Source: Dendrophyllia cribrosa (taxonomy: Eukaryota; Cnidaria; Anthozoa; Scleractinia; Dendrophylliidae). From it: a DNA stretch of 64,000 nt. Made by a program: the position numbers and the translations under genes. Positions 63,820 to 64,000 of the stretch are shown here, one piece after another (positions within the stretch are counted from its first letter, which is position 1; each line of letters starts with the position of its first letter). The notes beneath the pieces were generated by a model. The model saw nothing but the letters and a program-made list of their open reading frames with translations, did not search any database and was not told the origin of the DNA. The stretch is from contig JAJLRJ010000013.1 in assembly GCA_024195265.1 (NCBI GenBank), positions 18,896,794 through 18,960,793 on the forward strand, given 5' to 3'.

Positions 63820-64000
63820 TTAATATGACAGTTGTAAAGAAATACATGTAGAAGAAGGCCATCGAGTTGTGCTGTGGATGCCCACATTTGGAAGAATTTC
63901 AAGGAAAATTCACCAAAGCTGATAAAACACTGGGAAAGATTTCCGTATAACCCCATACATTAGTTATGCATACTTTTCTCAAAACTAAAACAAAAGCCAA

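Overview
The window looks like genomic DNA of an anthozoan cnidarian, most likely a stony coral. The evidence is intron-rich animal genes, a single-exon class A receptor, Penelope-like (PLE), CACTA, IS630/Tc1-type and P2X7R-domain elements of the kind common in cnidarian genomes, and a very high density of small palindromic elements. The species cannot be told from sequence alone.

Host genes. A single-exon rhodopsin-type GPCR is at 213-1115 (-). A single-exon four-TPR protein is at 27612-28355 (+). A two-exon gene of unknown function with an Asp-rich tract is inferred at 32295-39444 (-); its long intron has been colonised by transposons. It is head-to-head, 119 bp apart, with a complete five-exon IFT25/HSPB11 gene at 39564-43107 (+). 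A complete ten-exon ERMP1 gene (910 codons by my splice model) runs over 47054-62659 (-). It is head-to-head, 180 bp apart, with the first coding exon of USP24 at 62840-63344 (+), which continues beyond the window.

The remainder is mostly mobile DNA. From 2.3 to 25 kb there are minisatellites, a 106-bp GTACG-rich satellite, six copies (window-wide) of a ~1.4-kb repeat family here called R1, and a head-to-head PLE dimer with a 15-bp target duplication. The same stretch holds an IS630/Tc1-type element with ~490-bp terminal inverted repeats, a broken P2X7R-domain gene with a recognisable intron, a broken CACTA transposase and other fragments. From 29 to 37.6 kb there are LINE and PLE fragments and a ~4.1-kb TTAA-flanked, Kolobok-like element (213-bp inverted repeats, THAP gene, P2X7R-domain fragment). 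That element was itself split by a PLE carrying a well-formed hammerhead ribozyme. At least eleven separate elements here are flanked by TTAA.

The most interesting points are the PLE hammerhead, the PLE head-to-head dimer inserted as one unit, the Kolobok-like element whose inverted repeats each carry an outward-facing start codon plus splice donor, and the abundance of TTAA-target elements, several of them inside ERMP1 introns. All identifications were made by eye; no database search was run.
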